In this document: piece by piece, positions 33,177-43,712 of the stretch | How positions within the stretch are numbered: position 1 is the stretch's first letter | Layout of the letters: every line of letters starts with the position of its first letter | Assembly (NCBI GenBank): GCA_001915925.1 | Contig: MNRL01000020.1 | Span: forward strand, 1-64,000 | DNA length: 64,000 bases | Direction of reading: 5' to 3' | Source: Clostridium sp. CAG:354_28_25 | GTDB taxonomy: Bacteria; Bacillota; Clostridia; TANB77; CAG-508 | Translations under genes and position numbers: made by a program | The notes under the pieces: model-generated | Database searches by the model: none | What the model was told of the DNA's origin: nothing | The model's input: only the letters and a program-made list of their open reading frames with translations

Positions 33177-36100
33177 ATGTATTTAAAAAGATTAGAGTTA
33201 CAAGGATTTAAATCCTTTGCAGATAAAACAGTTTTAGAATTTATGCCAGGAATTACAACAGTTATAGGACCAAACGGATCTGGAAAAAGTAATATATCTG
33301 ATGCAATTCGTTGGGTATTAGGTGAACAAAGTATAAAATCATTAAGAGGTGCTAAATCAGAAGATATTATTTTTGCAGGAACACAAAATAGAAAATCTTT
33401 AGGTTTTGCTGAAGCATCTTTAGTTTTTAATAATGATGATGGTAAATTACCAATAGAATATGCAGAAGTTACAGTAACAAGAAGAATATATAGAACAGGT
33501 GAAACAGGTTATTTTATAAACAAAACACCTTGTAGATTAAAAGATATTCTAGAATTATTTATGGATACTGGTATTGGTAAAGATGGATATTCTATTATAG
33601 GTCAAGGAAAAATAGATGAAATATTAAGCAATAAGTCAGAAGATAGAAGACATATTTTTGAAGAAGCAGCAGGAATTGTAAAATATCGTAGCAGAAAAGA
33701 AGATTCAGAAAAGAAACTAGAAAGATCTAAATTAAATTTGTTAAGAATTAACGATATTTTATCAGAAATAGAAAATAATATGGAACCTTTAAAAATCCAA
33801 TCAGAAAAGGCTAAAAAGTTTTTAAGTTTAAGAGAAGAATTAAAGGGAATAGAAGTGGGATTATTCTTATATAATATTGATTTATATAAAGAAAGATTAG
33901 AAAAGATAACAGCTGATGAAGATATTATGAATTCAACTTATGAAAATGAACAAAAAAGCCAAGAAGAAAAGAATGAAAAAAAGAACAAATTAAAAGTAGA
34001 GATAAATAATTTAATAGAAGAAATAGAATCTATGCAAAATATTGGTTTCGAAAGTTCTAATCAAATAGAAAAGATAAATTCTAATATAAATGTATCAGAA
34101 GAAAGAATTAATAATATACAAGAAAATAATAAAAGATATGAAACAGAAATTGCAGAGATAAATGATAAAATAGTAGAGTTAGAAGAAGAAAAGAAACAAA
34201 AAATAGCTAAAAAAGAGAATTTATTTAGTAATAAAGAAAAATTCGAAAAAGAATTAAAGGAAAAGGAAGAGGAATTAAACAAATTAACTGCAAAATTATC
34301 TGATAAGCAATTAGAAATAGAAAATAAAAAGAAGATAATTGAGGAAAATACAGATAGAAAATACGAAGTACAAAATGATATAAACACACAAGATGTAACT
34401 ACAGATTCTGTAGAAAAAAATATAAAAGCTAAAACAGAAGAATTAGAACTTACGATTTCTGAATTAGATGGGGCAAGATTAAAAAAGAGTGAGATTGAGC
34501 AAAACTTTATAGAGATAGAATCAAGAAGAAATAAATTAAAAAATGATTTAAGTGAGATAGAGAATAAAAAAATAGAGGCTGACAATAAAATAAAAAGTTT
34601 TGAAACAGAAATTAATACCTTAGGTCAAGAAATAAGAATAAAAGAAGCCAGACTAAAATTTCTAGAAGAAACCGAGAAAGAAAAAGAAGGTTACACAAAA
34701 AGTGTTAAATCATTACTTAAATCAGCAGATATGAATCCAGAACTTAAAAAAGGATTACATGATGTTGTAGCAAACCTATTAAATGTGAAAAAAGAATATG
34801 AAGTTGCAATAGAAATGAGTTTAGGAGCAAGTCTTCAGAATGTAGTTACAGAAACAGAACAAGAAGCAAAAAAATTAATAGAATATTTAAGAAAAAATAA
34901 TTTAGGAAGAGTAACTTTTTTACCTATTTCAGCCGTTAAAGGTAAAAAATTAGACAGAGCCAATTTAAATATTAAGGGTGTAATTGGTATTGCTTCTGAC
35001 TTAGTACAATATGATAAAAAATATGATGGAATATTTAACAATTTACTAGGAAGAACAGTTGTTGTAGACGATATGGAGGCTGGAATTGCTGTCGCTAAAA
35101 AGAATAATTACGCATTTAGAGTTGTAACACTAAAAGGTGATATAATTAATTCTTCTGGTGCTATGACAGGTGGGTCAGTGCAAACTAAAACTGTAAATAT
35201 TCTAGGAAGAAGTAGAGAAATTGAGGATTTAAAAGAAAATTTAAACGAATTAAATTCAAAATTAAAAAATAAAGAAAAAGAGAAAGAAGAATATTTAGCT
35301 AGCATAGAAGAACTATTAGAAACAATAGAACATTTAGAAAGTAATTTACAAGAGATAGATATAGAATATGCAACACAAAAACAAAAAGTGGAATTAATCT
35401 CAGAAAATGTTGATAAATTAACAGTTAGAATGGATAAAACGAAACAGGAAATAGAAAATCTAAATAATCAGAAAAAAGATATTGCAGAAAATAAGGAAAA
35501 ATTAATAGAAGATTTAGCAAATCTAGAAAAAGAAATACAAACTTTAAATTTAGTAGTAGCGGAATTTGTTAAATTAAATAAAGATGATCAAACATATATA
35601 GATAATTTAAATATGGATATAACAAATTTAAAAATATCTGTATCATCTTTTGAAGAAAGCGAAATGTCAATAGATGAAATGACAGAAAGAATTAATACTG
35701 ATATCGAAAATAATAAAAATAGTATTAAAGCTAAAAACGAACAAATAGAGCAAAATAAACTGGAAGAAGAAAATTTAAGAGCACAAATAGAAGAATTTAA
35801 AGCAAAAATTATCGAGATAAAAGAAAACGTTAAAAATAGTGGTTCAAAAATAGAAGAATTAAAGAAAAATAAAAATGAAAAGAACACAGAATTAGAAAAA
35901 ATAGAAAAAGAAATAGAAGAACAATTTGGAAGATTGCAAGATTTAAAAGAGCAATTAGTAAAAATTGACTTAAAGAAAAATAAAACCTCTCAAGACTTAG
36001 AAGATGTAATTAATAGAATGTGGGAAGAATATGAATTAACGCCTAATAATGCAGAAGGTTTTGTAAAAACAACAGACCCATCAAAAACCCAAAAAGATGT

Positions 36101-36722
36101 TAATTATTTAAGGAATCAAATAAGAGATTTAGGAAGTATAAATATTGATTCTATTAAAGAATATCAAACCTTAAAAGAAAGATATGACTTTATGTGTGAG
36201 CAAAGACTAGATTTAGAAAATTCTATGGCTAAACTTAGAAATGTTATTTCAGAAATGATAACTATTATGAAAGCTCAATTTAAAGAAAAATTTAAACTTA
36301 TTAATAAAAACTTTGATGAGGTGTTTAAAGAATTATTTGGTGGAGGAAAAGCAGAATTAATACTAGAAAACGAAGATGATGTTTTAAACTGTGGAATAGA
36401 TATTAGAGTACAACCACCAGGAAAGAAACTTCAAAATATGACTTTATTATCTGGCGGGGAAAAGGCATTTACAGCTATTGCAATATTATTTGCAATATTA
36501 AAAATAAATCCTGCACCATTCTGCGTATTAGATGAAATTGAAGCAGCACTAGATGATGTTAATGTTAACAGATATGCAGAATACTTAAAGAAATTTGCAA
36601 AAGACACACAATTCTTAGTAATTACACATAGAAAGGGTACTATGGAAGCAGCAGATACAGTATATGGAATAACAATGGAAGAAAATGGAATTAGCAAACT
36701 ACTTTCTATGAAATTAAAATAG
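33177..36722 (+). CDS. smc: chromosome condensation protein SMC
   Basis: An 1181-residue SMC ATPase, the standard length. GPNGSGKSNISDAIRWVLGEQ (Walker A) opens the head. Two long coiled-coil arms flank a hinge (about residues 510-650, with GLHDVVANLLNV and SGAMTGGS). The C-terminal LLSGGEKAFTAIAILFAI signature and CVLDEIEAALDD Walker B complete the head. It organises and segregates the chromosome with ScpA and ScpB. AAAAGGTG 7-8 bases upstream supports ATG 33177. The usual neighbours rnc and ftsY are absent here. Confidence 0.96.
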   Translation: MYLKRLELQGFKSFADKTVLEFMPGITTVIGPNGSGKSNISDAIRWVLGEQSIKSLRGAKSEDIIFAGTQNRKSLGFAEASLVFNNDDGKLPIEYAEVTVTRRIYRTGETGYFINKTPCRLKDILELFMDTGIGKDGYSIIGQGKIDEILSNKSEDRRHIFEEAAGIVKYRSRKEDSEKKLERSKLNLLRINDILSEIENNMEPLKIQSEKAKKFLSLREELKGIEVGLFLYNIDLYKERLEKITADEDIMNSTYENEQKSQEEKNEKKNKLKVEINNLIEEIESMQNIGFESSNQIEKINSNINVSEERINNIQENNKRYETEIAEINDKIVELEEEKKQKIAKKENLFSNKEKFEKELKEKEEELNKLTAKLSDKQLEIENKKKIIEENTDRKYEVQNDINTQDVTTDSVEKNIKAKTEELELTISELDGARLKKSEIEQNFIEIESRRNKLKNDLSEIENKKIEADNKIKSFETEINTLGQEIRIKEARLKFLEETEKEKEGYTKSVKSLLKSADMNPELKKGLHDVVANLLNVKKEYEVAIEMSLGASLQNVVTETEQEAKKLIEYLRKNNLGRVTFLPISAVKGKKLDRANLNIKGVIGIASDLVQYDKKYDGIFNNLLGRTVVVDDMEAGIAVAKKNNYAFRVVTLKGDIINSSGAMTGGSVQTKTVNILGRSREIEDLKENLNELNSKLKNKEKEKEEYLASIEELLETIEHLESNLQEIDIEYATQKQKVELISENVDKLTVRMDKTKQEIENLNNQKKDIAENKEKLIEDLANLEKEIQTLNLVVAEFVKLNKDDQTYIDNLNMDITNLKISVSSFEESEMSIDEMTERINTDIENNKNSIKAKNEQIEQNKLEEENLRAQIEEFKAKIIEIKENVKNSGSKIEELKKNKNEKNTELEKIEKEIEEQFGRLQDLKEQLVKIDLKKNKTSQDLEDVINRMWEEYELTPNNAEGFVKTTDPSKTQKDVNYLRNQIRDLGSINIDSIKEYQTLKERYDFMCEQRLDLENSMAKLRNVISEMITIMKAQFKEKFKLINKNFDEVFKELFGGGKAELILENEDDVLNCGIDIRVQPPGKKLQNMTLLSGGEKAFTAIAILFAILKINPAPFCVLDEIEAALDDVNVNRYAEYLKKFAKDTQFLVITHRKGTMEAADTVYGITMEENGISKLLSMKLK

Positions 36723-36724
36723 TG

Positions 36725-36751
36725 ATATGGGGACGTTCTTTTTTTCCCTCT
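36725..36751. repeat. REP-like half element, copy 7a
   Basis: GATATGGGGACGTTC followed by seven T and TCCC. It is one half of the REP-like pattern, immediately after smc. Confidence 0.55.
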
Positions 36752-36764
36752 TGTATGAACAATA

Positions 36765-36793
36765 TATCCCACTAGATTTTATCTAGTGGGATA
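36765..36793. terminator. bidirectional terminator between smc and ytaF
   Basis: TATCCCACTAGAT and ATCTAGTGGGATA pair perfectly (13 bp) around TTT, with A-rich and T-rich flanks. It serves the convergent smc and ytaF. Confidence 0.8.
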
Positions 36794-36808
36794 AAAAATA
36801 ATGTAAAC

Positions 36809-36839
36809 AGGGATTTTAGGACCGTCCCCAAAAATCCCT
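36809..36839. repeat. REP-like palindrome, copy 7b
   Basis: AGGGATTTT and AAAATCCCT arms enclose GGACCGTCCCC. It abuts the 3' end of ytaF. Confidence 0.75.
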
Positions 36840-37467
36840 ATGTTCCGATTCCTCTCAAAATACCAATAACTATTAATAAGACTCCAGATATTATATTCCA
36901 TTTTTTTAAGGATGTGTTGTATAACACAATTTTCTTACCAAGAATAATTCCTGCGTTAAGAAAAATAAATTGAAAAAGAGGAACTAGTATAGGAAATAGT
37001 AAACTATACATTCCAAATGATGAACTTGTAATACCAACACAAATAGAATCTAAAGAAAGAGCAAATGCTAAATATAATGCTTCATTTTTTTCAATTATTT
37101 TTGAATTGTTTAAATCAGAGGAGATTGGATTTCTAATAATTTGTATAGTTATACCCAAAGATTTTAGAAATATCTTATGACTTTTATATTCTTTTTTTTC
37201 ATTAGTATTCATTGCTTCGTATATAATTAAAAATCCCATAAAGACTAGAAGAATTACACTAATAATTTTTATTATATTAGCCGGAAGGATAGAAATTAGG
37301 AAATATCCAAATGCAACAGAAATACCTACAAAAAGTAATGAAACAAAAAACAAGATAAATTTTGCAGGAGTAGATAATGATGTTTTTCTAAGCCCATATG
37401 TAATTCCAATTCCAAATGAATCAATACTAACAGATAAAGCAAGCAAGATAATAGTAAGTAGCATCAT
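36838..37467 (-). CDS. ytaF: sporulation membrane protein YtaF
   Basis: A 209-residue membrane protein of the MntP/YtaF group with about six helices. The duplicated motifs ALSVSIDSFGIGITYG and AFALSLDSICVGI, with Asp in each half, are typical of this manganese-exporter-like family. The central IIRNPISSDLNNSKIIEKNEAL loop is specific to YtaF of spore-formers. The role is sporulation-linked and not well defined. Confidence 0.8.
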   Translation of the reverse strand: MMLLTIILLALSVSIDSFGIGITYGLRKTSLSTPAKFILFFVSLLFVGISVAFGYFLISILPANIIKIISVILLVFMGFLIIYEAMNTNEKKEYKSHKIFLKSLGITIQIIRNPISSDLNNSKIIEKNEALYLAFALSLDSICVGITSSSFGMYSLLFPILVPLFQFIFLNAGIILGKKIVLYNTSLKKWNIISGVLLIVIGILRGIGT

Positions 37468-37572
37468 ATCACCTCTATATATAATATGTAAACTAAAAAA
37501 ATAAGTGTAATATAGGAATAAAAAAATAGTATAAGCATATAAATTAATAAACTATACAAAGGAGAGATTTAT

Positions 37573-40185
37573 ATGTGGCATACTAAAAATATTAAAGAAG
37601 TAGAAAAAGAACTTAGGACAAACATTAAGACTGGTTTGGGAGATAAAGATGTACTAATAAGACAGGATGAGTTTGGAAAAAACAAGATAGAAGAGGGAAA
37701 AAAGGAAAGCTTACTAGTAAAATTTATAAATCAGTTTAAAGATTTTATGATAATAATTTTAATTATCGCGGCAATAATTTCAGCTGTTGTAAGTTATTTA
37801 GAAGGGACAGGCGATTATTTTGATTCTATAATAATTATTGCAATAGTTTTATTTAATGGATTAATGGGATTAATTCAAGAAGCAAAAGCAGAAAAATCTA
37901 TAGAGGCATTAAAGAAAATGTCAGCTCCTGTAGCGAAAGTTAGAAGAAACGGGAAAGTTCTTACTGTGAATGGTGAAGATATAGTACCAGGTGATATCGT
38001 TATTTTAGAAACAGGTTGTTATGTTCCAGCAGATATTAGATTAATAAATACATATAATTTAAAAGTAGAAGAGTCTAGTCTAACAGGAGAAACAGAGGCA
38101 GTAGAAAAAGATGAAAATGCATTATTTAATAACCAAAAAGTTCCTCTAGGTGACATGAAAAATATGGTTTTTGCAGGTACAGCGGTAGTAAATGGACACG
38201 CAGAAGGAATTGTAACTAATATAGGAATGAATACAGAAGTTGGAAAAATTGCAAGTATGATAATAACAAATGAGGCTCCACAAACACCAATCCAAAAGAA
38301 GTTAAGCGAAGTAGGTAAAGTGCTTGGGATTGCCTGTGTAGTAATTTGTGCTTTGATTTTCGTTATAGGAGTTATAAAGAAAATATCAGTAGTAGAAATG
38401 TTTATGACATCAGTAGGTTTAGCAGTTGCAGCAATTCCAGAAGGTTTGCCTGCAATTGTAACAATTATTCTTTCCATTGCAGTTACAAAAATGGCAAAAA
38501 GGAATGCAATAATAAGAAAACTACCTGCAGTTGAAACATTGGGAAGTAGTAAAGTAATTTGTTCAGACAAAACAGGAACACTTACAGAAAACAATATGAA
38601 AGTAGTAGAGATTATAGGCAATAAAAATAAAATTCTAGAATATGGAGCATTATGCTGTAATTGTGAGATAAATGAGGGAGTAGTAGAAGGGGAGCCTACA
38701 GAGGTTGCAATAGTAAAAGAAGCAGTTAAAGAAAAACAAAATAAAATATTACCACGAATTTGTGAGATTCCATTTGACTCTAATAGAAAATTAATGACAA
38801 CGGTTAACGAATTAGAAAATGGAAAGTATAGAATTATAACAAAAGGTGCTCCAGAAATATTATTAGGTATTTGCGATTATTATGAAGAAAACAATACTGT
38901 ACATGATATGAATAGTACATTTTTAAGTAAGATAAAAAATAAAAATGAAAAAATGGCAGAAAAGGCGTTAAGAGTATTAGGAGTTGCATATTTAGATGTA
39001 GATATAATGCCAAAAGAAATATCGGCAGATTTTTTAGAAAAAGGACTAATTTTTGAAGGTTTAATTGGAATGATTGATCCACCAAGAAAGGGAGTAAAAG
39101 AAGCTGTTTTAGCTTGTAGAAGAGCTGGTATAAAAACTGTAATGATTACAGGAGATCACATTACAACTGCTAAAGCCATTGCAAAGGATTTAGAAATATT
39201 AAGAGGACGAGAATTAGCAATAACTGGGCAAGAATTAGATAAAATTCCAGATAGTAAATTAGAAAAAGATATAATGAATTATTCTGTATTTGCAAGAGTT
39301 ACACCTGAACACAAAGTAAGAATTGTTAAAGCTTTCCAGAAAACTGGAGCAGTTGTTGCAATGACAGGTGATGGTGTAAATGATGCACCAGCACTTAAAA
39401 AATCTGATATAGGAATTGCAATGGGACGTAAAGGAACTGATGTAGCTAAAAATGCCGCAGACATGATTTTAAATGATGATAATTTTGTTACAATTGTAGA
39501 TGCGGTAAAGCAGGGAAGAAATATTTTTGATAATATTAAAAAAGCTATACATTTCCTAATTGCTACTAATATAGGAGAGATAGTTACAATATTTGTAGGA
39601 TTATTACTTGGAGTAAAATCTCCATTGCTTGCAGTACAATTATTATGGGTGAATTTAGTTACAGATTCTTTGCCAGCGATAGCGTTAGGCTTAGAACCAC
39701 CAGAAAAAGATATAATGAATAGACCACCAAGGGACTCTAGAAAGAGTATATTTGCAGATGGACTAATGGGAAAAATAGTAGTAGAAGGTTTTATGATTGG
39801 AATGTTTACAATTTTAGCATTTTTCATAGGAAATAGATATTATGGAATAGAAGTTGCAAGAACAATGGCATTTATAAGTTTAGGAATGCTAGAATTAATA
39901 CACAGCTTTAATGTAAAAAGTGAAGAATCTATATTTAAAGTTGGCTTGTTTGAAAATAAATATTTGGTGGGAGCATTTTTATTAGGAACAGTATTACAAT
40001 TAGGTATAGTATTTGTACCAACTTTAGCAGAAATATTTAAGTTAACACAGCTTAATACTACACAATGGTTAATAACTATAGCAATTTCTATAGCCCCAAT
40101 AATTATAGTAGAGCTTCAAAAGAAATTTAACGAATTAAAATTTGGAAAAGTTGTATATGATTATAAAACACGTCAAGAAGTATAG
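37573..40185 (+). CDS. P-type Ca2+-transporting ATPase
   Basis: An 870-residue type II P-ATPase of about 10 membrane helices. ESSLTGETEAV is in the actuator domain; SDKTGTLTENN holds the phosphorylated Asp; MTGDGVNDAPALKKSDIGIAMG is the hinge; PEGLPAIVT in helix 4 and NLVTDSLPAIALGLE in helix 6 contribute Ca2+ site residues. It pumps Ca2+ out of the cytoplasm (Bacillus YloB type). GGAGAG precedes the ATG. It is convergent with the PBP gene. Confidence 0.93.
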   Translation: MWHTKNIKEVEKELRTNIKTGLGDKDVLIRQDEFGKNKIEEGKKESLLVKFINQFKDFMIIILIIAAIISAVVSYLEGTGDYFDSIIIIAIVLFNGLMGLIQEAKAEKSIEALKKMSAPVAKVRRNGKVLTVNGEDIVPGDIVILETGCYVPADIRLINTYNLKVEESSLTGETEAVEKDENALFNNQKVPLGDMKNMVFAGTAVVNGHAEGIVTNIGMNTEVGKIASMIITNEAPQTPIQKKLSEVGKVLGIACVVICALIFVIGVIKKISVVEMFMTSVGLAVAAIPEGLPAIVTIILSIAVTKMAKRNAIIRKLPAVETLGSSKVICSDKTGTLTENNMKVVEIIGNKNKILEYGALCCNCEINEGVVEGEPTEVAIVKEAVKEKQNKILPRICEIPFDSNRKLMTTVNELENGKYRIITKGAPEILLGICDYYEENNTVHDMNSTFLSKIKNKNEKMAEKALRVLGVAYLDVDIMPKEISADFLEKGLIFEGLIGMIDPPRKGVKEAVLACRRAGIKTVMITGDHITTAKAIAKDLEILRGRELAITGQELDKIPDSKLEKDIMNYSVFARVTPEHKVRIVKAFQKTGAVVAMTGDGVNDAPALKKSDIGIAMGRKGTDVAKNAADMILNDDNFVTIVDAVKQGRNIFDNIKKAIHFLIATNIGEIVTIFVGLLLGVKSPLLAVQLLWVNLVTDSLPAIALGLEPPEKDIMNRPPRDSRKSIFADGLMGKIVVEGFMIGMFTILAFFIGNRYYGIEVARTMAFISLGMLELIHSFNVKSEESIFKVGLFENKYLVGAFLLGTVLQLGIVFVPTLAEIFKLTQLNTTQWLITIAISIAPIIIVELQKKFNELKFGKVVYDYKTRQEV

Positions 40186-40197
40186 GTAAGATAGAAA

Positions 40198-40233
40198 TAA
40201 AAAACATCTCATTTAAATAATGAGATGTTTTTT
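40198..40233. terminator. bidirectional terminator between ATPase and PBP
   Basis: AAAACATCTCATT and AATGAGATGTTTT pair (13 bp) around TAAAT, with A and T runs at both ends. Confidence 0.9.
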
Positions 40234-40234
40234 A

Positions 40235-42550
40235 TTATTGATTAGTACCATCACTTTCTGTAGATAATGTTAATTTTATAATTGTTCCTTCCTCAACAGC
40301 AGTATCTACCATTATACTTTGACTTATAACTGTTCCAGAACCCTCTGTTGTAATATTCAAATTATTTGCTTTTGCCATATTTTCTGCTTGGGCTAAAGTT
40401 TTATCTTTAAAATCTGGAACCTTTACAGAAACTCTTGTATCGTTTTCTTCTGTATATAAAACTATTATAGATCCTTTAGGAATACTAGAGCCAGGTTTTG
40501 GTGTTTGGTCTGTTACTAGAGTAGAATTTTTATCACCACTAATATTTACTTTTGTAGTAAATCCAGCTTGCTTTAATAATTTTTCTGCTTCTGTAACTGT
40601 TTTATTTCTAATATCAGGAACTGTTGCATAACTTGTATCTTCTTCTACAGTATCTGTAGAAGTTTGAGCGTTACTAGAAGTTAAACCTAAATAAGGTAAT
40701 ATTTCAGATAACATTTGTGAAACTACAGGTCCACAAACTTGACCACCTTGGTGACTACCTTCATTATTAGGATTTGGGTTATGTACAGCGATTAGTAAAC
40801 AAATCTCTGGTTTTTCTGTAGGAGCAATTGCAACATATGATGCAATATAACCTTCATCTTCACGTCCTGCTTGTGGTTCTGAGGTACCAGTTTTTCCACC
40901 TATAGAATATCCTTCAACTTTAGCAAGTCTACCAGAACCATCATCTACAACTGATTTCATTAGATTTCTCATTCTTTCAGAAGTAGATTTAGAAATTACT
41001 TGTCTTACTTGAACTGGCTCAATATCTGTAGTTGTACCGGTTTCAGGATTTATAATTTGCTTTACAATCCTTGGCTTCATTAAGATTCCATCATTTGCAA
41101 TTGCAGAAACTGCAGAAACTAATTGAATTGGAGTAATTGTAAACCTTTGTCCAAAAGACATTGTAGCAAGTTCTACATCTTTAACATCTTCTAGTTTCCA
41201 ATATGTACTACTTGCTTCTTGAGGTAAGTCTATACCTGTTTTATCAAAAAATCCAAATGCTTGGTAATATTTGTATAAAGTTTCAGCACCAATACGCTGA
41301 CCTAATTGTATTAAAGAAGGGTTGCATGAAACCTGTAAGGCTTGTCTTAGAGTTTTTGCTCCTTTATGAGCTTGGGTCCAACAGCTAATTTTTCTATCAG
41401 CTACTTCTATAGAACCATTACAATAAAAATCATTAGGAACATCTTCGCTAGTAATATTTTCTTCTAATGCAGTAGCAGCAGTTATTAATTTATAAGGAGA
41501 ACCAGGTTCATAAGGTGAAGATACTACATTGTTTTTCCACATATTATATAGTGCATCAGATTGTGTAGTAGAATCTAAAGTATCCCATGTAGCTTTTAAT
41601 TCTTCTGTATTTGGTTCGAAAGGAGTATTAAGATTATAATCTGGATAGCAAGCCATACCTAGAATATCTCCTGTACTTGGTGCCATTGCTACTACTGTAC
41701 CACTATCTGCATTGTTTTCTTCTACTGCTTGTTTTAAATATTTTTCTAATACAGTTTGAATATAATAATCTATAGTTAAAACAATATCACTACCATTTTC
41801 TGCAGGAATATAAGTTTGATTGCTATCTGGAATTTCTTCTTGAATTGCATCTGTTGATGTCGTTATTTTACCAGGGGTACCCTGAAGAACACTATTCCAA
41901 CTATCTTCTATTCCTTGAATACCAGTATTATCTGTTCCACAGAATCCAATTAAGTTAGAAGCTAAATTATTATATGGATAAACTCTTTTTGTATCTTCAT
42001 CTATATTAATACCAGTACTTATTTTTTCAGTTTCCATCCATTGCTTTAATTTATCTATCTTATCTTTATCAACTTTTTTGGCTATAGTTTGAACATTAGA
42101 AGTACTATTAACTTTTTCTAATGTTTCATTATAATCTAGTTCAAAAATTTCAGAAAAAGCTTTAGCAACCTTTTCTTTTTTTGCTTTAGTTTCTTCATCA
42201 TTAGACCCAACTATTTTTTTTGGATTAATAGTTACAGTATCTGTTGGAGTACTTATTGCTAATGTTTTACCTGTAGAATCATATATTGTGCCCCTGCTGG
42301 TACTTATGATTTGGTCTGTAGTTTGTTGATTATAGGCTTGTTCTTTTAAATCTGAACCCTGAACAAATTGCAACCAAATAAGTCTAATAATTAAAAGTAA
42401 AAATATTATTAGTAAAGAAGCTAATACAATTCTAAACTTTTTAACAGCTAATAAATTAGTAGAAAATTCATTATTAGCAGATTTATATAATTTATTATTA
42501 CTTTTTTTTGTCTTAGGCAAATTAAATTTATTATTATTTTTTTTCTTCAT
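40235..42550 (-). CDS. class B penicillin-binding protein with two PASTA domains
   Basis: A 771-residue transpeptidase of the FtsI/PBP2x/SpoVD group. It has one N-terminal membrane helix (about 35-60), a PBP dimer domain, and the transpeptidase domain with SxxK (EPGSPYK), SxN (QVSCNPSL) and KTG (GGKTGTSE). Two PASTA domains follow (YATVPDIRNKT… and VKVPDFKDKT…). It crosslinks septal or spore peptidoglycan. SpoVD usually has one PASTA domain and PBP2x two, so division PBP is a fair alternative. GAGGTG 6 bases upstream selects ATG 42550. Confidence 0.9.
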   Translation of the reverse strand: MKKKNNNKFNLPKTKKSNNKLYKSANNEFSTNLLAVKKFRIVLASLLIIFLLLIIRLIWLQFVQGSDLKEQAYNQQTTDQIISTSRGTIYDSTGKTLAISTPTDTVTINPKKIVGSNDEETKAKKEKVAKAFSEIFELDYNETLEKVNSTSNVQTIAKKVDKDKIDKLKQWMETEKISTGINIDEDTKRVYPYNNLASNLIGFCGTDNTGIQGIEDSWNSVLQGTPGKITTSTDAIQEEIPDSNQTYIPAENGSDIVLTIDYYIQTVLEKYLKQAVEENNADSGTVVAMAPSTGDILGMACYPDYNLNTPFEPNTEELKATWDTLDSTTQSDALYNMWKNNVVSSPYEPGSPYKLITAATALEENITSEDVPNDFYCNGSIEVADRKISCWTQAHKGAKTLRQALQVSCNPSLIQLGQRIGAETLYKYYQAFGFFDKTGIDLPQEASSTYWKLEDVKDVELATMSFGQRFTITPIQLVSAVSAIANDGILMKPRIVKQIINPETGTTTDIEPVQVRQVISKSTSERMRNLMKSVVDDGSGRLAKVEGYSIGGKTGTSEPQAGREDEGYIASYVAIAPTEKPEICLLIAVHNPNPNNEGSHQGGQVCGPVVSQMLSEILPYLGLTSSNAQTSTDTVEEDTSYATVPDIRNKTVTEAEKLLKQAGFTTKVNISGDKNSTLVTDQTPKPGSSIPKGSIIVLYTEENDTRVSVKVPDFKDKTLAQAENMAKANNLNITTEGSGTVISQSIMVDTAVEEGTIIKLTLSTESDGTNQ

Positions 42551-42567
42551 CTGCATCACCTCAAAAA

Positions 42568-42631
42568 ACGGGATTTGGGGACGTTCTTTTTTCCCTTTTC
42601 GGGATATAGGGACGTTCCTAAAATCCCGATT
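42568..42631. repeat. REP-like elements, copy 8 (compound)
   Basis: ACGGGATTT-GGGGACGTTC…TCCC followed by CGGGATA-AGGGACGTTCC-AAATCCCGAT. It lies in the divergent region between the PBP and rsmA, upstream of both. Confidence 0.8.
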
Positions 42632-42704
42632 ATAAAATACTTCATATATTTTATATTAAGTGTATGTTAAAATCAATAAAAACACAGATTTTTCACAAAA
42701 GAAT

Positions 42705-42734
42705 TTGACATAATTAACTTAAGCTTGCTATAAT
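42705..42734 (+). promoter_or_regulatory. promoter of rsmA
   Basis: A perfect TTGACA (42705-42710) and TATAAT (42729-42734) preceded by TGC (extended -10), spacing 18. A short palindrome GTGCAT-A-ATGCAC follows in the leader. Confidence 0.85.
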
Positions 42735-42786
42735 TAAAAAGTGTATAAATAGTGCATAATGCACGATAAAAAGGTTAGGAGATACT

Positions 42787-43641
42787 ATGAATTTATATGA
42801 AGAAACAAAATTTTTAATGGATAAATATAATATTAAAGCTAATAAAAATCTTGGACAAAACTTCTTAGTAGATGAAAACGTTATAGAGACAGCAATAGAA
42901 AAATCTAATATTAATGAAGACGATTTAGTTATAGAAATAGGCCCAGGCCTTGGAACACTTACAAAATATTTATTAGAAAATGCAGGAAGAGTTATATGTG
43001 TAGAATTAGATAAAAGAATGATAAAAATATTAGAAGAAAGATTTTTTCTTTATAAAAATTTTGAAGTAATAAATAATGATATATTAAAAGTAGACTTAAA
43101 TGAAATTATAAAGCAAGCAAAAGAAAAATTTAATTTAAAGAATGCCAAAATTGTTGCTAATTTACCATACTATATAACTACTCCAATAATAATGAAGTTA
43201 TTAGAAAGTAAGATAGATATTACAAGTATAACTGTAATGATTCAAAAAGAAGTAGCAGACCGTTTAGCAGAAATTCCAGGAGGGAAAAATACTGGAGCTA
43301 TAACATATACGGTGTATTATTATGGCGAGCCAGAAAAGTTATTAGAAGTTCCAAAAAGTTCTTTTATTCCAGAACCTTCTGTTACATCAGAAGTAATAAA
43401 GATAAATATTAGAAAAGAACCTCCGGTAAAAGTACAAAATGAAGAAAGATTTTTTAAATTAATAAAAGTAGCCTTCTTACAAAGAAGAAAAACATTATTA
43501 AATTCGTTAACTAATAATGGAATATCAAATAAAGAAGAGTTAACACAGCTCTTAAGTAAATTAAATATAGACGAAAAAATAAGAAGTGAAAAGCTTACTA
43601 TAGACCAATTTGCTGAGCTTTCTAATAATCTTAATACATAA
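42787..43641 (+). CDS. rsmA: 16S rRNA dimethyladenosine transferase
   Basis: A 284-residue SAM-dependent enzyme (KsgA) that dimethylates two adenosines near the 3' end of 16S rRNA, a late 30S assembly step. NLGQNFLVDENVI, EIGPGLGTLTKYLLE and the catalytic NLPYYITTPI are present. A GTTAGGAG site precedes the ATG. Confidence 0.96.
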   Translation: MNLYEETKFLMDKYNIKANKNLGQNFLVDENVIETAIEKSNINEDDLVIEIGPGLGTLTKYLLENAGRVICVELDKRMIKILEERFFLYKNFEVINNDILKVDLNEIIKQAKEKFNLKNAKIVANLPYYITTPIIMKLLESKIDITSITVMIQKEVADRLAEIPGGKNTGAITYTVYYYGEPEKLLEVPKSSFIPEPSVTSEVIKINIRKEPPVKVQNEERFFKLIKVAFLQRRKTLLNSLTNNGISNKEELTQLLSKLNIDEKIRSEKLTIDQFAELSNNLNT

Positions 43642-43712
43642 ATTGGTTATTGCAAAAGCCATATTAAAATGATATAATATGCTTGTGAAAAAAGATTAAG
43701 AAGGAGGTAAAC